DNA from: CAZBEA01 sp964519355
GTDB lineage: Bacteria > Patescibacteriota > Microgenomatia > Levybacterales > GWA1-39-11
DNA length: 15,739 nt
Reading direction: 5' to 3'
Assembly: GCA_964519355.1 (NCBI GenBank)
Contig: CAZFJW010000031.1
Location: 1 to 15,739 of the forward strand
In this document: positions 14,600 to 15,739 of the stretch, in pieces
Layout of the letters: each line of letters begins with the position of its first letter
Position numbering within the stretch: position 1 is the stretch's first letter
Translations under genes and position numbers: made by a program
Notes under the pieces: generated by a model
What the model saw: only the letters and a program-made list of their open reading frames with translations
Told to the model about the DNA's origin: nothing
Databases searched by the model: none

Positions 14600-14839
14600 A
14601 CTGGAACAGTTAAGAAAAAGGTAGATAAAGGATTCGGATTTATTTCTGTAGTAGGAGAAGAAAAAGATATTTTCTTTCACTCATCAGCATTAGTCGGTGT
14701 TACTTTTGATGCACTTCAAGAAGGAGCAACCGTAACTTTTGATGTAGAAAACGATCAAAACGGACGCCAAAGTGCAAAGAACGTAAAGCTAGCCGACGCA
14801 GCAGAAAGTGAAACTGCAAGCGCGACAGAAGAGGCTTAA
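14597..14839 (+). CDS. Cold-shock domain protein (CspA family)
   Basis: An 80-residue OB-fold single-stranded nucleic-acid binder that would act as an RNA chaperone. The RNP1 motif KGFGFI (11-16) and RNP2 motif DIFFHSSAL (24-32) are intact; the domain ends about residue 66 with GRQSAKNVKL. An acidic/Ala-Thr tail (67-80, DAAESETASATEEA) extends beyond the canonical 66-70 residues. The leader is unusually structured and AU-rich, in line with temperature-controlled translation known for csp genes. A strong terminator follows. It is the last gene of the candidate islet. Confidence 0.95.
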   Translation: MTGTVKKKVDKGFGFISVVGEEKDIFFHSSALVGVTFDALQEGATVTFDVENDQNGRQSAKNVKLADAAESETASATEEA

Positions 14840-14840
14840 T

Positions 14841-14883
14841 ATGCAATGTGATAAACCTTGCGTAAAGCAAGGTTTATTTGCAT
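14841..14883 (+). terminator. Rho-independent terminator of the cold-shock gene
   Basis: ATAAACCTTGC (14851-14861) pairs perfectly with GCAAGGTTTAT (14867-14877) around a 5-nt loop. The stem can extend outward with ATGCAA/TTGCAT after a 4-nt bulge. A T-rich tail (TTTGCATTATTAT) follows. It begins 1 bp after the csp stop codon. Confidence 0.85.
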
Positions 14884-14948
14884 TATTATCAAATACACAC
14901 CCCCATAACTCATCATGAGAAGAATGATTTTAAATTTCTTTTGTGTTG

Positions 14949-14963
14949 CTAGTCGCGGAGCAC
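14949..14963 (+). repeat. Right copy of the 15-bp tRNA-Asn 3'-end repeat
   Basis: An exact copy of 13043-13057 with no tRNA upstream of it; bases before 14949 no longer match the T arm. The copies are 1,906 bp apart. It lies 26 bp before the next start codon. If the intervening DNA is an insertion, the older order was tRNA-Asn directly followed by the Lys-rich peptide gene. The rest of 14884-14988 holds nothing else recognised apart from the -10 box. Confidence 0.8.
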
Positions 14964-14975
14964 AAATTATTAGTG

Positions 14976-14981
14976 TATAAT
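14976..14981 (+). promoter_or_regulatory. -10 box of the Lys-rich peptide gene
   Basis: A perfect TATAAT ends 7 bp before ATG 14989. No -35 is evident: the expected position falls inside the tRNA-derived repeat. A leaderless transcript is expected. Confidence 0.5.
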
Positions 14982-14988
14982 TACCAAT

Positions 14989-15108
14989 ATGGCAAAAAGA
15001 GACACTGGAGTTGGAAAGGGTAAAAAATCCAGCTCACACAAAACAAAAAAAAGGCTCGAAATTAAGCGAGCAATGCTCGCAGAAAAAGCTGCAAAAAAAA
15101 TGAAGTAG
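14989..15108 (+). CDS. 39-residue Lys-rich basic peptide
   Basis: A small ORF from ATG 14989 to TAG 15106-15108, with a -10 box in the leaderless position used by its neighbours. The peptide begins MAKRDTGVGKGKKSSSHKTK and ends AEKAAKKMK: 12 Lys and 3 Arg against 3 acidic residues. The first half is Gly/Ser/Lys-rich and probably disordered; the second half (about 22-39) could form an amphipathic basic helix. I do not recognise a family. A nucleic-acid or ribosome-binding role is plausible from charge alone. It faces the SET-domain gene across 59 bp, so its lysines could be methylation targets, but that is speculation. The coding sequence contains a GCGAGC-AAT-GCTCGC hairpin (15066-15080). Confidence 0.6.
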   Translation: MAKRDTGVGKGKKSSSHKTKKRLEIKRAMLAEKAAKKMK

Positions 15109-15124
15109 AGCAATCCTCGCTTAA
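15062..15124. repeat. 17-bp inverted repeat at the end of the Lys-rich gene
   Basis: 15062-15078 and 15108-15124 are reverse complements at 15 of 17 positions, with a 29-nt loop. A local hairpin at 15066-15080 competes for the left arm. Lying between convergent genes, it could act as a bidirectional terminator or stability element. No T-run follows directly on the plus strand. Confidence 0.45.
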
Positions 15125-15167
15125 ACACTTCTAATAATTTCTACTGCAAAAACCCAAGAAATCTTTT

Positions 15168-15739
15168 TTATGGCAAAACTATCCTTTTATAAATTGGATT
15201 CTCCGTATCTATTTTTGGGTACGACCTAAGCTGTGACAGATTTTTTCCATATACGATTTTTGCATTTTTTGTTTTCTTCTTTTCACCTTCTTGAAATTTT
15301 TGCCAGATTTCATATGTATCAGGCGCCATATGCATAGACCCTGTGCAGAACTTACTTCCACATTTACATATATGATTACACTGCTGGCATGAATCAGTCT
15401 TAGGACTCAAGAGATACGAAATCGTTAATTCTTCACCTTTTCTAATGTCTCTGAGCGCAAAAAATAGCGTATGTCCCTGATGGGTATACATCCAGCAATT
15501 TGGAGCACATGAATGATTCAGGAGATAAATTCCAGGCTTTGTCAGATCCGGATAGATTGAGGCCTTGTCAGAAAAATACATAAGATAAAGACCTTTTTTA
15601 TCAAGATCAAGATCATACTCAGCGGTTTTAATAACCTTTCCAATGTAATCTCCAACTATCGTACCAGCTGCTATCTTTTTTGCTGCAAAAACTCCGCGTC
15701 CTTTTTCTTTTGTTTTTTTAACTTCCCAATAGTCATCTG
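15168..15739 (-). CDS. SET-domain protein-lysine methyltransferase, 5' end beyond window
   Basis: The frame stays open to the right edge, giving 189 visible residues; the start lies outside. An internal ATG at 15581 is not the start because SET motifs continue upstream. Visible motifs are KGRGVFAAKKI (12-22), the AdoMet-binding SET-N strand, GDYIGKV (29-35), NHSCAPNC (74-81), the core pseudoknot motif, and GEELTISY (101-108) with the catalytic-site tyrosine. A post-SET-like cysteine set follows (C117, C120, C124, C126, C131, including CKCGSKFC). SET enzymes transfer methyl groups from S-adenosylmethionine to protein lysines; they are common in eukaryotes and patchy in bacteria. A basic tail (150-189) follows. 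The substrate is unknown; the nearest gene encodes the Lys-rich 39-mer. Confidence 0.88.
   Translation of the reverse strand, partial: DDYWEVKKTKEKGRGVFAAKKIAAGTIVGDYIGKVIKTAEYDLDLDKKGLYLMYFSDKASIYPDLTKPGIYLLNHSCAPNCWMYTHQGHTLFFALRDIRKGEELTISYLLSPKTDSCQQCNHICKCGSKFCTGSMHMAPDTYEIWQKFQEGEKKKTKNAKIVYGKNLSQLRSYPKIDTENPIYKRIVLP

Noticed and set aside
15168..15581. A complete 137-residue protein starting at the internal ATG
   Set aside because: SET motifs GRGVF and GDYIG continue in frame upstream to the window edge, so this is a partial view of a longer gene.

Overview
The window looks like a chromosome fragment from a small-genome, AT-rich bacterium. It is most compatible with the Candidate Phyla Radiation (Patescibacteria, perhaps Microgenomates). 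That placement is inference, based on several traits: protein genes packed with 1-4 bp gaps or overlaps, few Shine-Dalgarno sequences, many start codons directly downstream of a -10 box (leaderless transcripts), an archaeal-type CMP kinase, and a ComM homologue. Housekeeping genes (primase, primary sigma factor, tRNA-Asn) support a chromosome. TGA and TAA both serve as ordinary stops, so there is no sign of UGA recoding.

Layout. 1-702 (+): the end of GAPDH, then a CMP kinase-like gene. 686-2980 (-): a class A penicillin-binding protein converging on it with a 17-bp overlap. 3109-6268 (+): a tight five-gene operon holding a PfkB sugar kinase, class II aldolase, RpiB isomerase, a small zinc-ribbon-like protein and ribulose-phosphate 3-epimerase. 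With the upstream GAPDH it forms a glycolysis/pentose-phosphate neighbourhood. 6271 to about 7525 (-): a GC-rich island with one secreted Pro/Thr-rich protein, unlike everything around it. 7568-9942 (-): a ComM-like AAA ATPase with a membrane-anchored serine hydrolase of the class A beta-lactamase fold. 10019-12922 (+): dnaG and rpoD. 12983-13054 (+): tRNA-Asn(GTT).

The right-hand 2.7 kb is the most unusual part. Fifteen bases spanning the 3' end of tRNA-Asn recur exactly 1,906 bp downstream. They bracket four small accessory genes (a DUF4287-like protein, two VOC-superfamily proteins and a cold-shock protein) with no integrase. This reads as a cargo-only islet inserted at a tRNA 3' end. The cold-shock gene has a perfect Shine-Dalgarno sequence placed far too far from its start. 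An AU-only hairpin between them could bring it to normal spacing, and a competing pairing would hide the start codon.

Just beyond the islet are a 39-residue, very lysine-rich peptide gene and, facing it, a SET-domain protein methyltransferase gene cut by the right edge of the window. Their pairing as modifier and substrate is a hypothesis only.

By-eye promoter reading suggests a recurrent TACAAT -10 box placed 6-10 bp before start codons, plus several extended -10 (TGn) promoters. The RpoD encoded here keeps the His and Glu of region 3.0 expected to read the extended element. No stretch of more than 300 bases lacks a gene.
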